Position numbers and translations under genes: made by a program | Origin: Paraburkholderia caribensis | GTDB taxonomy: Bacteria > Pseudomonadota > Gammaproteobacteria > Burkholderiales > Burkholderiaceae | Length of the DNA stretch: 64,000 bases | Direction: 5' to 3' | Assembly (NCBI RefSeq): GCF_002902945.1 | Contig: NZ_CP026103.1 | Span: 248,001-312,000 of the forward strand | The notes under the pieces: generated by a model | The model's database searches: none | Seen by the model: the letters and a program-made list of their open reading frames with translations, nothing else | What the model was told of the DNA's origin: nothing | Shown here: positions 1-8,842 of the stretch, in pieces | How positions within the stretch are numbered: the first letter of the stretch is position 1 | How the letters are laid out: the number at the start of each line of letters is the position of its first letter

Positions 1-9
1 GCGATACCG

Positions 10-3000
10 CTAGCGCCGCAGGTTCGAGAACACATGGAGCAGATCCTCGAGCAGCACGGGCTTTTTCAGGTGCGCATCGAAACCGGCTCTCTGGGCCATC
101 CTGATGTCCGCGTCCTGGCCGAAGCCGCTCAGCGCGACGCAGATCACGGACTTGAGCGTTGCCTCCTCGCGCAGCTTGCCGACGAACTCGAACCCATCCA
201 TGCCCGGCATGCCGATGTCGGACAGAACGATATCGGGGATATCGCTGTCGAGGATCGACAAGGCCTGCTCGCCGCTGGTTGCCGTTTGCACGATCGCGCC
301 TTCGCCTTCCAGAAGCAGTTTGAAGGTTTCGACGGTTGCCGCATCGTCGTCGACCATCAGCACCCGAACCCCGTGGAGCGAGTCCGCTGCGGCGCTATTG
401 TTCGCGCCAGGGTAGACGTGCGCGCGATGTGTGGGCAGCGTGACCGTGAAGCTCGCGCCGTGGCCGATTCCCTCGGATTCCACCCGCACCGCGCCGCCGT
501 GCAGATTCACGAGATCCCTGACCAGCGCCAGACCGATGCCAAGCCCGGCGCGACGCGCGGTCGGGTCGCGGCTTTGCTGGAACATGTCGAAGATATGCGG
601 CAACAGCGACGGCTCGATGCCGCTGCCCGTGTCCGTCACGCGCAGCACGGCCTCGGCTTGTTCGCTGATTTGCAGCGAGACATCCACCGAGCCGTGCGTC
701 GTGAATTTCAGTGCGTTGCTGATCAGATTCCAGACGATCTGCTCGACCCGCGTGAGATCCGCATGAACGATGACGGGCGCCTCCGTCACCGAGACGTTGA
801 GCGCGATGCCGCGCTCCCGCGCCTCGTCCCGCACCGCGTTGCTGACGCGTTGCACGATCTCGCGCATGTCGACGACCGTGCGCACGACCGACAGCTTGCC
901 GGTCCGCACACGCGAGATGTCGAGCAGATCGTCGATGATCTGCGCCTGACCGACGACCGTGCGCCGGATCGTATCCGTTGCGCGCGAGATATTCAGGCTT
1001 TGCCGCGTTTCCGGCGCGCGCGCGATCAGTTCGGCGCTCGCCGAGATCAGATTCAGCGGATGCTTGAGTTCGTGCGATACCACGGCGAGAAATTCGTCGC
1101 GGCGTCGCTGCGCATCGCGCTCGCCCGCGTCGCGCAACTGGTCGGTGGGGGTGCCTCGCGCAGCCGTCAGCGCCTGGCCGAATTCGCCGAGATCGCGCGC
1201 GATCTTCGTGAACCCGCTCATGCCTGCTTCGTCCAGACGGGACAGCACGCCGCTCGCGACGAAGCGCGTGCCGTCCTTGCGCACGTGCCAGCGCTCTTCG
1301 TCCGTGCGTCCGTTCAGCCGCGCTTGCGCGAATTCGCGCTGTGCGACACCGTTCGCGCGGTCTTCCCCGGTGGACAGCAGGTCGGCGGACTGGCCGATCA
1401 TTTCCGCCGCGGTGTAGCCGAAGATCCGCTCGGCGCCCGCATTCCAGGTGGTGACGAGCCCTTCGTCGTCGAACGTGATGATCGCGTAGTCCTTGGTGCC
1501 CTCGGCCACGATGCGCATGTGCCGCTCGCCTTCGCGCAGCCGCTCTTCGGCCAGCCGGCGGCCGGTGATGTCGATGAACGAGAGCACCGCGCCGTCGATG
1601 CGGTCTTCCGTCGTGCGGTAGGGCACGAAGCGCGCGAGATACCAGCGCCCGTCGTTGCTCTTCAGTTCGCGTTCGATCAGGCGCAAGGATTCGAATGCTT
1701 CCGCCGCGTCGTCGGCGAGCTTGTCGTATTCGAGCCGATGCGTGATATCGAGCAGCGACCGGCCGATATCCGACGCGATGATGCTGAAGACATCCGTCGC
1801 GCGCGGCGTGTAGCGCTTGATGCAGATATTGCGGTCGACGAAGATCGTGCCGATGTCGTTCGCGGCGATCAGGTTGCGCAGGTCGTCGTTGATCTTGCCC
1901 GTTTCCTCGACTTTCGACTTCAGCTCGGCGTTGACGGTGGTGAGTTCTTCGTTGATCGACTGAAGCTCTTCCTTGCTGGTTTCGAGTTCCTCCGTCGCCG
2001 AGCGTAGTTCCTCGTTGATCGCCTGCAGTTCTTCGTTGGAAGCCTTCAGCTCTTCCGTCGACGTTTCCGATTGCTCGATGGTGGACTGCAACTGTTCCTT
2101 CGTGCGTTGCAGTTCCCGTTCGAGCTGGCTGATGATGGGGTCTTTCTGCGCATCGGCCGCCGATGTTTCCGAGCCGCTCATGCTGTCTTCGACTTCGTCG
2201 AACAGCACCAGCACGAAGTCCGCGTTCGCTTCGGGATCGTGCACCGGGCGCGCCGTCATGTTGACGAAATACGCGCGCCCGTCGCGCTCGATCCTCACGC
2301 GCCGCGCCTCGACGCTGCGATTCGTGTTCAGCGCCTGATAGATCGCGGTGCGCAATTCGAGGCGAAGGTCGGGACGCACGACAGCGACGATGTTGTGCGA
2401 TGGCTCGCCGCCCGCATATTGCAGGAAGCGGCCCGCGCGATCGGACAGATGGACGATTTCGGAGTCGCGGTTCACCAGCACGCTGGGCGGCGCATATTGC
2501 TCGACAAGGCGCTGATGCAGGTCGCCGAACGAGAAGCGGCGGCGTCCCGGCGGCTGCACCGTCGCCACGACCGGCCGTGTGCTCGTGGCGCCGGAAATCG
2601 CGACGGGCATGGGCGTGTCGCCGCGCACGGCCACATTCGCGCGATAGATGCGGTTGCGCTTGTCGATGACAGTGAACATCGAACTGACGCTGTCGGCCGA
2701 TTCCGAGCTGCCCAGAAACAGCACGCCGCCTGGCCGCAGCGCGAAATGGAACATCTTCAGGATTTCGATTTGCGCTTCGCGGTCGAGATAGATCAACAGG
2801 TTGCGGCAGCAGATCAGATCGAGCCGCGAGAAGGGCGGATCGCTCAGGACGTTGTGATGCGCGAACAGCATGTGCTCGCGCAGTTCCTTCTTGACGCGGT
2901 AATGCGCGGCGTCTTTCGAGAAGAACTGGCGCACCCGGGCCGCCGTCACGTCGCCGAGAATCGAATCGGGGTAGAGACCCGTGCGGGCAAAGGCAATGGC

Positions 3001-4092
3001 CCGCTCGTCGATGTCGGTTGCGAATACCTGAAACGAGATGCCGTCCGTGGACTTGAGCGAACGCTCCTGCAGCAGCATGGCAACCGAATAGGCCTCTTCG
3101 CCCGTTGCGCAGCCGACCGACCATACGCGGATACGGTCCTGTTCGCCGCGCCCTTCGAAAAGCGACGGCAGGATGTCGCGCTCCAGCACGTCGAACGCTT
3201 CCTTGTCGCGGAAGAAGTTCGTGACGCTGATCAGCATGTCCTGCAGCAGCGCCTGGGTTTCGTCCGGATGCAGGTGCAGATGGTCGCGATACACCTGGAG
3301 GTCGGTGATGCCGTTGACCTGCAGACGCCGTTCGATCCGGCGCAAGACGGTCGCCCGTTTGTAATGGCGGAAATCGTGACCGGTGCGCGTGCGCAGAATG
3401 ACCATGATCTCGCGCAGCGCCCGCTCGTCCGACTCATTTGAGGTGACTTCCTCGCGCTCATCGCTTCCGGCGTCGGGAAGACGGATCTCCTTCGTGGTCA
3501 CCCACAGGTCCAGCAGCTGCTGCGGCATTTCGGCCGCCGTCAGCACGAAGTCGACCATCCCGGTTGCGATGGCGCTGCGGGGCATGCTGTCGTATTCGGC
3601 TTCGGCCGGGTCCTGCGCGAACGTAATGCCGCCCATCTCCTTGACACGCGACAGCCCGACCGAGCCATCTGAACCGGCCCCCGACAGCACGACGCCGATT
3701 GCCCGTTCGCGATGCGCTTCGGCAAGCGTCCGGAAGAACAGGTCGATCGCGGCTCTGCGTCCGTCGTCCGGCTGCCTGGGCGTGACGCGCAGGTAGTCGT
3801 CGACCATGGTCAGCTCCAGCGAAGGGGCGATCAGGTAGACATGGTCGGGCTCGATGGGCGTCGCCGCCGTGACTTCCGTCACGGGCATATGCGTGCCCTT
3901 CTGCAGCAGCGAGGCCAGATTGCTTGCATGGTCGGGCGCCAGATGAACGATGACCACGAAGGCCATCGACGTGTGGGCGGGCAACGCTTCGAAGAATTCG
4001 CGGAGTGCGCTCAGTCCACCCGCGGAGGCCCCGATTCCGACGATCGGAAAGTTGGCCTGGCTGGGTAACGTCTGTGCACGCTCTTTTGGCAT
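10..4092 (-). CDS. CheB-CheR-PAS-histidine kinase-receiver fusion protein
   Basis: A 1360-residue signalling fusion. Domains in order: CheB methylesterase (about 14-190, GIGASAGG and LSGAGSDGS motifs), CheR methyltransferase (about 215-480, SVGCATGEEAYS SAM-binding motif), a PAS-like segment, a long Glu-rich coiled coil (about 665-765, repeated EEL units), one or two PAS domains, HisKA (VSHELKHP), HATPase_c (GSGIEPS, GIGLALV) and a C-terminal receiver (VDDD, LSDIGMPGMDG, final KP). It probably senses a cue through PAS and relays phosphate internally, with CheB/CheR activity directed at itself or a chemoreceptor. The frame is open further upstream, but I chose the ATG of MPKERAQ because the CheB domain begins about 20 residues later. 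It lies 85 bp downstream of a second CheB-type gene on the same strand. Confidence 0.9.
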   Translation of the reverse strand: MPKERAQTLPSQANFPIVGIGASAGGLSALREFFEALPAHTSMAFVVIVHLAPDHASNLASLLQKGTHMPVTEVTAATPIEPDHVYLIAPSLELTMVDDYLRVTPRQPDDGRRAAIDLFFRTLAEAHRERAIGVVLSGAGSDGSVGLSRVKEMGGITFAQDPAEAEYDSMPRSAIATGMVDFVLTAAEMPQQLLDLWVTTKEIRLPDAGSDEREEVTSNESDERALREIMVILRTRTGHDFRHYKRATVLRRIERRLQVNGITDLQVYRDHLHLHPDETQALLQDMLISVTNFFRDKEAFDVLERDILPSLFEGRGEQDRIRVWSVGCATGEEAYSVAMLLQERSLKSTDGISFQVFATDIDERAIAFARTGLYPDSILGDVTAARVRQFFSKDAAHYRVKKELREHMLFAHHNVLSDPPFSRLDLICCRNLLIYLDREAQIEILKMFHFALRPGGVLFLGSSESADSVSSMFTVIDKRNRIYRANVAVRGDTPMPVAISGATSTRPVVATVQPPGRRRFSFGDLHQRLVEQYAPPSVLVNRDSEIVHLSDRAGRFLQYAGGEPSHNIVAVVRPDLRLELRTAIYQALNTNRSVEARRVRIERDGRAYFVNMTARPVHDPEANADFVLVLFDEVEDSMSGSETSAADAQKDPIISQLERELQRTKEQLQSTIEQSETSTEELKASNEELQAINEELRSATEELETSKEELQSINEELTTVNAELKSKVEETGKINDDLRNLIAANDIGTIFVDRNICIKRYTPRATDVFSIIASDIGRSLLDITHRLEYDKLADDAAEAFESLRLIERELKSNDGRWYLARFVPYRTTEDRIDGAVLSFIDITGRRLAEERLREGERHMRIVAEGTKDYAIITFDDEGLVTTWNAGAERIFGYTAAEMIGQSADLLSTGEDRANGVAQREFAQARLNGRTDEERWHVRKDGTRFVASGVLSRLDEAGMSGFTKIARDLGEFGQALTAARGTPTDQLRDAGERDAQRRRDEFLAVVSHELKHPLNLISASAELIARAPETRQSLNISRATDTIRRTVVGQAQIIDDLLDISRVRTGKLSVVRTVVDMREIVQRVSNAVRDEARERGIALNVSVTEAPVIVHADLTRVEQIVWNLISNALKFTTHGSVDVSLQISEQAEAVLRVTDTGSGIEPSLLPHIFDMFQQSRDPTARRAGLGIGLALVRDLVNLHGGAVRVESEGIGHGASFTVTLPTHRAHVYPGANNSAAADSLHGVRVLMVDDDAATVETFKLLLEGEGAIVQTATSGEQALSILDSDIPDIVLSDIGMPGMDGFEFVGKLREEATLKSVICVALSGFGQDADIRMAQRAGFDAHLKKPVLLEDLLHVFSNLRR

Positions 4093-4177
4093 GGCCGCAT
4101 GTCCGATGGAAAAATAGGGTCTGCCGCCGCCTTCGGCCGCAGAGGGCCGCATGCGTTCGAGGGGCGGTAGAACACTA

Positions 4178-5191
4178 TTATCGCTCCACCAGAAGCGACT
4201 GCAAAACGCTGACCGCTTCGCCTGCGCGGCGCGCGGTGTCCTCCTCGCGTGTGTGTGCGGCGGCGTCTCCCTGTCTGCCGAAGTGTTCTCCCAGCGCACG
4301 GCTCGTCATCTCGTGCTCGCGCAGCGCGCGCATGGCGTCCATCAACGAGCGCTCGACGTCGTCGCGGCGGCCACCAGCCAGCGAGACGAGCGAGTACGCA
4401 TGGCCCGTGTGGCAGCGATAACGCAACAGGCGGGAATCCATGACATGCCACAACGTTCCACTGCACTCGGGGCAGGTGTACGTGGACGGCGCCGCAAACT
4501 GGCTCAGTGCGGCGGGCGGCGAGGGGTCGCCAAGCCATGCAAGCTGTTCGAGGGCGGCCCGCTGACGGGCGGGCCGCCGCAAGCTGTCGGCGCTTCCGGG
4601 CGCGTCGGCCGCGCCGCCCGCCAGTTCGACGAGCAGCGCCGTGAGGCGGCCGAGCGGCAAGACATGGTCGGCAAACGGCGATGCATGCACGGGCATGTCG
4701 CGGGCGAACGCGTCGTCGGGGTCCTGCACGAGTGTCACGCCGCCGCAGGCCCGGATGGCTTCGAGGCCCGCCGCGCCGTCGTCGAGCAAGCCCGTCAGTA
4801 TTACGCCTATCGCGCGCGAGCCCATCTCGGCTGCCGTGCTGCGAAAGAGAGGATCGATGGCAGGCCGCGCAAAGTTTTCCTTCGAGCCGTGCACCAGGCG
4901 CAGGCGCGGTCCTTCGACGATCAGATGCAGATCCGGGGGGGCCACGTAAATTCTACCCGGCTTGTAGAGCTCGCCATCGACGGCATGGGAGGCTTCCAGC
5001 GGGCCCGACATGGTCAAAAGCGACGGCAGGAGACTCTGATGCGCGCCCACATGCAGGACGATCACAACCGTTGCCGGCAAGTCGCGCGGGAGTCCCGATG
5101 CGAGGGCCTGGAGGGCGTCGACCCCGCCCGACGACGCGCCTACGGCGATGAAGTCCCGCTGGGTCAAATGACCTCCGCTTTGCATAAGCAT
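4178..5191 (-). CDS. Stand-alone CheB-type protein-glutamate methylesterase
   Basis: A 337-residue CheB family protein without an N-terminal receiver. The catalytic domain starts almost at once, with GASSGG (nucleophile Ser near residue 20), a His near residue 47, and TGLLDDGAAG carrying the catalytic Asp. The C-terminal ~120 residues are unlike classical CheB: they carry a zinc-ribbon-like pattern (YTCPEC, then RYRCHTGHAYS) and a helical tail. It would hydrolyse glutamyl methyl esters on a receptor-like partner. Because no receiver is present, its control may come from the neighbouring CheB-CheR-kinase fusion. A start at the second Met (5185) is equally possible. Confidence 0.87.
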   Translation of the reverse strand: MLMQSGGHLTQRDFIAVGASSGGVDALQALASGLPRDLPATVVIVLHVGAHQSLLPSLLTMSGPLEASHAVDGELYKPGRIYVAPPDLHLIVEGPRLRLVHGSKENFARPAIDPLFRSTAAEMGSRAIGVILTGLLDDGAAGLEAIRACGGVTLVQDPDDAFARDMPVHASPFADHVLPLGRLTALLVELAGGAADAPGSADSLRRPARQRAALEQLAWLGDPSPPAALSQFAAPSTYTCPECSGTLWHVMDSRLLRYRCHTGHAYSLVSLAGGRRDDVERSLMDAMRALREHEMTSRALGEHFGRQGDAAAHTREEDTARRAGEAVSVLQSLLVER

Positions 5192-5248
5192 CCAGATGAA
5201 GCAATCGCCGTGCCCCGCAGGCTATGTCGCGGCGCAGTGAGAGACTCT

Positions 5249-5454
5249 TCACCCCCGGTCGTCGCGCAGGTCGTCGGTGATGCCGAATGCGGTGCCGCCA
5301 GCCTGCCTGATCGCGTCGACGGTTGCCTGGGTCTCGTCCCCCTTATGTGCATGCACGATGACCCCTGCGCCTTCGGCTGCGAGCTTGAGCGCGCACGCCC
5401 TGCCGATGCCGGAACCCGCGCCCGTCACGAGCGCCACCTGTCTTTCAGATCCAT
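5249..5454 (-). pseudogene. Short-chain dehydrogenase/reductase N-terminal remnant
   Basis: The start codon at 5454 has a good GGGAG ribosome-binding site and begins MDLKD, typical of SDR enzymes. The frame then breaks: adding one G near 5433 would join it to VALVTGAGSGIGRACALK, a classical NAD(P)-binding TGxxxGIG motif. The shifted frame runs about 60 residues, through the first alpha/beta units, to a stop at 5249, where about 250 residues would be expected. It therefore carries both a frameshift and a loss of the catalytic Ser-Tyr-Lys half. It looks like a decayed gene between the CheB gene and the small zinc-finger-like gene. Confidence 0.7.
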
Positions 5455-5502
5455 TCGAGTCTCCCTGTCGGCGAGCCGACCGCTAGTCGCAGCCGGTAGT
5501 CG

Positions 5503-5673
5503 CTAGCCGCCGCCGATGCCCTGCAGCACCTTGCCCGTGCCGTTGCAAACGGCGCAGCGATGGCCTTCGACACTGCCCGTGCCGTGGCATGCGCGGCACG
5601 CATCTTCGCCGACGCCGGGAGCGTCGGGCGGTCCTTCGTCGCCGGGTTTGAGAGGGGTTTCGTCGGGCTGCAT
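5503..5673 (-). CDS. Small DnaJ-type CXXCXGXG zinc-finger-like protein
   Basis: A 56-residue protein. The N-terminal half is Pro/Gly/Asp-rich, followed by two cysteine motifs, CRACHGTG and CAVCNGTG, spaced like one zinc centre of the DnaJ cysteine-rich domain, and a Gly-rich end. No J domain is present. The start at 5673 is chosen because GGAGG lies 7 nt upstream. The frame is open to 5967, so a longer product cannot be excluded. Inference: a small Zn-binding protein; partner unknown. Confidence 0.62.
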   Translation of the reverse strand: MQPDETPLKPGDEGPPDAPGVGEDACRACHGTGSVEGHRCAVCNGTGKVLQGIGGG

Positions 5674-6064
5674 CTCGGCCTCCAGGGGTTTCGTGTATGC
5701 CTGACGATCCGCAAGTGGTATTCCCGTGCCATGTGCCATTGCATCGGGTGCAAAGAAGGGGCGCGGGGCAAGCGCGGCGTGCTCGAACTGCAGGAGCACG
5801 ACGAGGCTCTGCTTCATGCGATCGGGCGTCTCCTGGGCCAGGACGAGTTCGGCACCGCGAAGAATATGTGCGCGGCACCTGGCTGCCTCGGACGAAACCT
5901 GTGCGGATCGCGGCGCGAAAGGGGGCAGGCGCTGAAGTCCGGGCATGGTCCGGATCGTGCGTACCAATCGGTTCCGGTGCCTGATGAGGAGTATTGCCGT
6001 CTATATGCCTCTGTCCGTTTCTGGACGCCCGGTTCATTGGCCGTGATTGACGGGCCGCGCGCCG
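5674..6064. other. Intergenic stretch, possible older coding sequence
   Basis: No convincing gene here. The minus-strand frame of the downstream CXXCXGXG protein stays open to 5967, and part of it (about 5740-5830) has GC-rich third positions, so it may be a longer N-terminus or a decayed gene. No recognisable domain or ribosome-binding site supports an upstream start. Confidence 0.4.
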
Positions 6065-6307
6065 TCACATCGCCGTATCGCCGCCGAGCGACGGCGAAAT
6101 CGTGCTGTCGCGGCTGGGGTCGTCGGCGCGTTCGTCGGCACGCGCGGGCCGCATCGACACAGGCGGATGCGCGCGATAACAGCCTTCCACCGTGCCGTTG
6201 ACGAGGCACTGCTGGAACGCCTCGGCCTCCTCTTTCCTCGCGAAGACATACAAGGTCTGCTCGACCTGAAGTTCCGTGTCCGACTTGCGTATCGTCGTGA
6301 TGGTCAT
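6065..6307 (-). CDS. Hypothetical protein, 80 residues
   Basis: Start chosen at MTITTIRK because AAGGAG sits 7-8 nt upstream; a slightly longer version from 6328 lacks such a site. The N-terminal two thirds looks like a compact fold (TELQVEQTLYVFARKEEAEAFQQCL). The tail is polar and probably disordered. I recognise no family. It is transcribed divergently from the DUF2795 gene, and a 15-bp tandem repeat lies just upstream of it. Confidence 0.55.
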   Translation of the reverse strand: MTITTIRKSDTELQVEQTLYVFARKEEAEAFQQCLVNGTVEGCYRAHPPVSMRPARADERADDPSRDSTISPSLGGDTAM

Positions 6308-6345
6308 GATCTGCTCCTTGAATTGCATCGCTGACTGGCGCGAAA

Positions 6346-6375
6346 GAAAGTTCGTTTAACGAAAGTTCGTCTAAC
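6346..6375. repeat. 15-bp tandem direct repeat in a divergent intergenic region
   Basis: Two adjacent copies of GAAAGTTCGT(T/C)TAAC, at 6346-6360 and 6361-6375, differ at one base. They sit between the start of the minus-strand 80-residue gene and the plus-strand DUF2795 gene. Inference: a paired binding site for a regulator, or a chance duplication. Confidence 0.55.
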
Positions 6376-6477
6376 CATTGCGGCGGCAAGCGGCATTCCC
6401 GGCGGATTCACGCGCTGACAACCTTTGGTATGGCGCATGCGCTACTGGGAATTCCAGCGATCCGTATGGAGAGAAAC

Positions 6478-6681
6478 ATGTCGACGTCAACTGCGAGGTT
6501 CATTGAAGTACAGAAGGCATTGAAGGGCGCTTCATATCCCGCGCGAAAGGATGCGCTTCTAAAGACGGCCAAGGAAAACGATGCGGATGAAACCGTGATG
6601 GAAGCACTCGCGGCTTTGCCCGACGAGGACTACGACAGTCCGGCTGCCGTTTCCCAAGCAGTGGGCACGGGGGCGCGTTAG
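6478..6681 (+). CDS. DUF2795 domain protein
   Basis: A 67-residue protein matching the DUF2795 pattern: FIEVQKALKGASYPARKDALLKTAK, then a middle segment NDADETVMEALAALPDEDYDSPAAVSQAVG. The family is a small helical domain common in Burkholderiales and actinobacteria, with no assigned biochemical role. GGAGAG precedes the chosen ATG at 6478; the upstream in-frame ATG at 6430 has no such site. It stands alone, divergent from the small hypothetical gene. Confidence 0.78.
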   Translation: MSTSTARFIEVQKALKGASYPARKDALLKTAKENDADETVMEALAALPDEDYDSPAAVSQAVGTGAR

Positions 6682-6985
6682 GCCTGACGGTTGGATTGCG
6701 CCGGCGATGCATGCCGGGGCGGCGCGGATGCACGCAATGTGGCGCGAACTGGCGCCCGTCCGTCCAATAACCATAACTTACGGACAGGCGCACGCGCTTA
6801 ACAATCTCACGCGCCGACGCTAACCTTTTAGTCGTATTCACCAGAACTGCGTTCGCATCTGTTTGATGCGACCTTCCGGGCGGACAGATCTCACGCAATG
6901 AGGGATTTCGGACCATAAAGATGACCCGCATCGGAGGGAAACTGCGCGTGTCGGCCGCATCACCGTTCAATCGGCGTGCGGCGAT
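6682..6985. other. Intergenic region without recognisable gene
   Basis: No credible coding sequence on either strand. A small inverted repeat (GTCCGT and ACGGAC, near 6758-6785, 16-nt loop) is the only structure noticed. It presumably carries the promoter of the following small gene, but no clear -35/-10 pair was identified. Confidence 0.4.
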
Positions 6986-7294
6986 ATGCACATGACTGCT
7001 CTCTGGCGTTTGCTAACGGATGCGGGTGCCTGCATGCGAGGCACGTCGACGACATCTGTGCTGTATGACAAGTTCGAGCGCATCACGATCAGTTTCGAAC
7101 CGCTGGGCAGAGCGGAAGCCGACCGGATTCTGTCCCGGCTCAACGAGGAAAAGTGGATTATCCATTCGTTTCTCCATCTTCTTGCGCCCGGTAGCAACGT
7201 GGCAAACGAGCGACGAAGAGGAACGAGTGCTGAAAGCAGCGACGCTCTGAGCGATGTCGCTGCAAGACATTCCGTTGCTGCGGGCAACGGATAG
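6986..7294 (+). CDS. Hypothetical protein, about 100 residues
   Basis: I recognise no family. The central part (LYDKFERITISFEPLGRAEA, then a segment with RILSRLNEEKWIIHSFLH) looks like a genuine amphipathic protein. The last 30 residues are polar and low-complexity. No strong ribosome-binding site precedes the ATG at 6986, and the second ATG at 6992 is possible. A strong intrinsic terminator 25 bp downstream on the same strand supports transcription of this stretch. Confidence 0.5.
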   Translation: MHMTALWRLLTDAGACMRGTSTTSVLYDKFERITISFEPLGRAEADRILSRLNEEKWIIHSFLHLLAPGSNVANERRRGTSAESSDALSDVAARHSVAAGNG

Positions 7295-7319
7295 CCGGAG
7301 GGCCAACTCTGGCGCCCGT

Positions 7320-7355
7320 GCGGCCGGCATCGTTCCCTATGCCGGCCGCCTTTTT
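7320..7355 (+). terminator. Rho-independent terminator
   Basis: A perfect 11-bp GC-rich stem (GCGGCCGGCAT at 7320-7330 pairing with ATGCCGGCCGC at 7339-7349) has an 8-nt loop and is followed by CTTTTTAT. The T-run is on the plus strand, so it ends transcription of the small gene at 6986-7294, just before the convergent DUF4142 gene. Confidence 0.87.
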
Positions 7356-7368
7356 ATCGCTACTGCTG

Positions 7369-7917
7369 CTACTGCGATACGCCCTTCGCCGCGGCGAGAT
7401 CCTGCGCCATCTGGTAGTGCTTCCTGATGGTCGGCAGTGCGTCCTGGGCGGCCTTCTTCAGCTTCGCGTCCTGACCGTCCGAGATCTCCTTTTCGAACGC
7501 CGCGACGGCTTGCTTGTGGCCTTCCACGCCGACCTTCGCTATGTACGCCTGGTCGAAAGTCTTGCCCTTCAGGGTTTTTAGCGAGCCGAGCAGGGACGTA
7601 TCCGAGTTGTCCTTGGGAACGCTCACGCCATGTGGTGCCGCCATTTTCAACTGCACGGTGAGCTTCGTGTGGTCGAGCATCATGTGGCGCGCGAACGATT
7701 TCACATCCTTGTCTTCCGAATTTGCGGTGGCCAGCTTGGCCGCATCGATCTCGGTCGATGACGACATCGACGCCGCCTGCACGAAGTCCTTGTCGGCCTG
7801 GGCTAATGGGTTGGCGGCGGTCGTGGACGCGGCCTGCGTTTGTGCGGCTGCGAGAGGCGAGAGGGCGAGGGTGCTTGTCAGCACGATCGCGCCAATGGCG
7901 ATATGTTTATGCTTCAT
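7369..7917 (-). CDS. DUF4142 exported protein
   Basis: A 182-residue secreted protein: positively charged start (MKHKHI), hydrophobic core and Ala-rich cleavage region near residue 24, then a ferritin-like four-helix domain of the DUF4142 type (DKDFVQAASMSS, FARHMMLDHTKL, KHYQMAQDLA). The family occurs in the periplasm of many Proteobacteria; its function is not established. The start at 7917 has GGGAG upstream; a longer start at 7962 is less likely because it would disrupt the signal peptide. Confidence 0.85.
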   Translation of the reverse strand: MKHKHIAIGAIVLTSTLALSPLAAAQTQAASTTAANPLAQADKDFVQAASMSSSTEIDAAKLATANSEDKDVKSFARHMMLDHTKLTVQLKMAAPHGVSVPKDNSDTSLLGSLKTLKGKTFDQAYIAKVGVEGHKQAVAAFEKEISDGQDAKLKKAAQDALPTIRKHYQMAQDLAAAKGVSQ

Positions 7918-8150
7918 GCGGCTTTCTCCCTGAATGGATGGCAGTTCAGGTGTGAGGTGCAATCGATGTGCCGCCTCCGGAAATGAATCGGCGCGTCGAG
8001 CGCCCGCATGTGGCGGTCTTCACCAATCTCTGGAGGCGGAACGCGATTCGTGTCGATGGCGCTTTTTACTCGATCCGACCGCCTGTTTCTCCGCGTAGCT
8101 TGCCTGTTTGCAATTGCCCGCCTGGATTGGCCAATCATGAGGAGCTAGAC

Positions 8151-8774
8151 ATGAGCACTGGACAGAGAACGGTCGACATGAAACTGGAGGTCGTGGTCAT
8201 TCCCGTGGCGGACGTCGATCGCGCGAAGCAGTTCTACGAGAGGTTGGGCTGGCGGCTCGACGTCGATCTCGCGAAGGGTGATCAGTTTCGGGTCGTGCAC
8301 TTCACACCGCCGGGCTCGCATTGCTCGGTTCTGTTTGGAACCGGCGTCACGACGGAGGAACCTGGCTCCGTGCAGGGACTTCACCTTATCGTGTCGGATG
8401 TCGTGGCCGCGCGCGCGGAGCTCGTGGAGCGGGGTATCGAGGTTAGCGAGGTTTTTCACGACGTCGGTGGGGTATTCCATCATGCCGGTGAAGTGGGACG
8501 GTTGAGCGGTCCGCATCCGTCACGGGCTACTTATGGTTCTTTCGCATCGTTCAGCGACCCCGACGGAAATGGCTGGGTTTTTCAGGAAGTGACGGCACGG
8601 CTTCCCGGCAGAGTGGAGGCGGGCGATACGAGATTCGGTTCGGCGAAGGATCTTGCAGGGGCGTTGCGGCGCGCTGCCGCCGCGCATGGCGAACACGAGA
8701 AAAAGACCGGTCAGCATGATGAGAACTGGCCTGACTGGTATGCCGAATTCATCGTTCGTGAGCAAGGTGGATAA
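8151..8774 (+). CDS. VOC (glyoxalase/bleomycin-resistance) family protein
   Basis: A 207-residue vicinal-oxygen-chelate protein. It has one clear beta-alpha-beta-beta-beta module pair: KLEVVVIPVADVDRAKQFYERLGW, then GLHLIVSDVVAARAEL and FSDPDGNGWVFQEV. The C-terminal ~50 residues form a charged extension ending WPDWYAEFIV. The family includes metal-dependent lyases and dioxygenases; the substrate is not predictable here. GAGGAG lies upstream of the ATG at 8151, which decides the start over longer in-frame options. The gene stands alone next to the large palindromic repeat. Confidence 0.85.
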   Translation: MSTGQRTVDMKLEVVVIPVADVDRAKQFYERLGWRLDVDLAKGDQFRVVHFTPPGSHCSVLFGTGVTTEEPGSVQGLHLIVSDVVAARAELVERGIEVSEVFHDVGGVFHHAGEVGRLSGPHPSRATYGSFASFSDPDGNGWVFQEVTARLPGRVEAGDTRFGSAKDLAGALRRAAAAHGEHEKKTGQHDENWPDWYAEFIVREQGG

Positions 8775-8842
8775 GGGTTTTGCTGCGCGGGCGGGTTGGG
8801 GTGGTTTTTGGCGGGCATTCCGTATTGTGCGGGTGTGGGGCC

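Noticed and set aside
34..2007. Long plus-strand open frame (657 codons) antisense to the CheB-CheR fusion
   Set aside because: Arg/Asp/His-rich composition typical of the antisense of a high-GC gene; no domain, no ribosome-binding site. The minus-strand gene has full domain support.
5503..5967. Longer 154-residue version of the CXXCXGXG protein
   Set aside because: The strong GGAGG site decides the short start at 5673; the extra N-terminus has no recognised domain. Kept only as a possibility.
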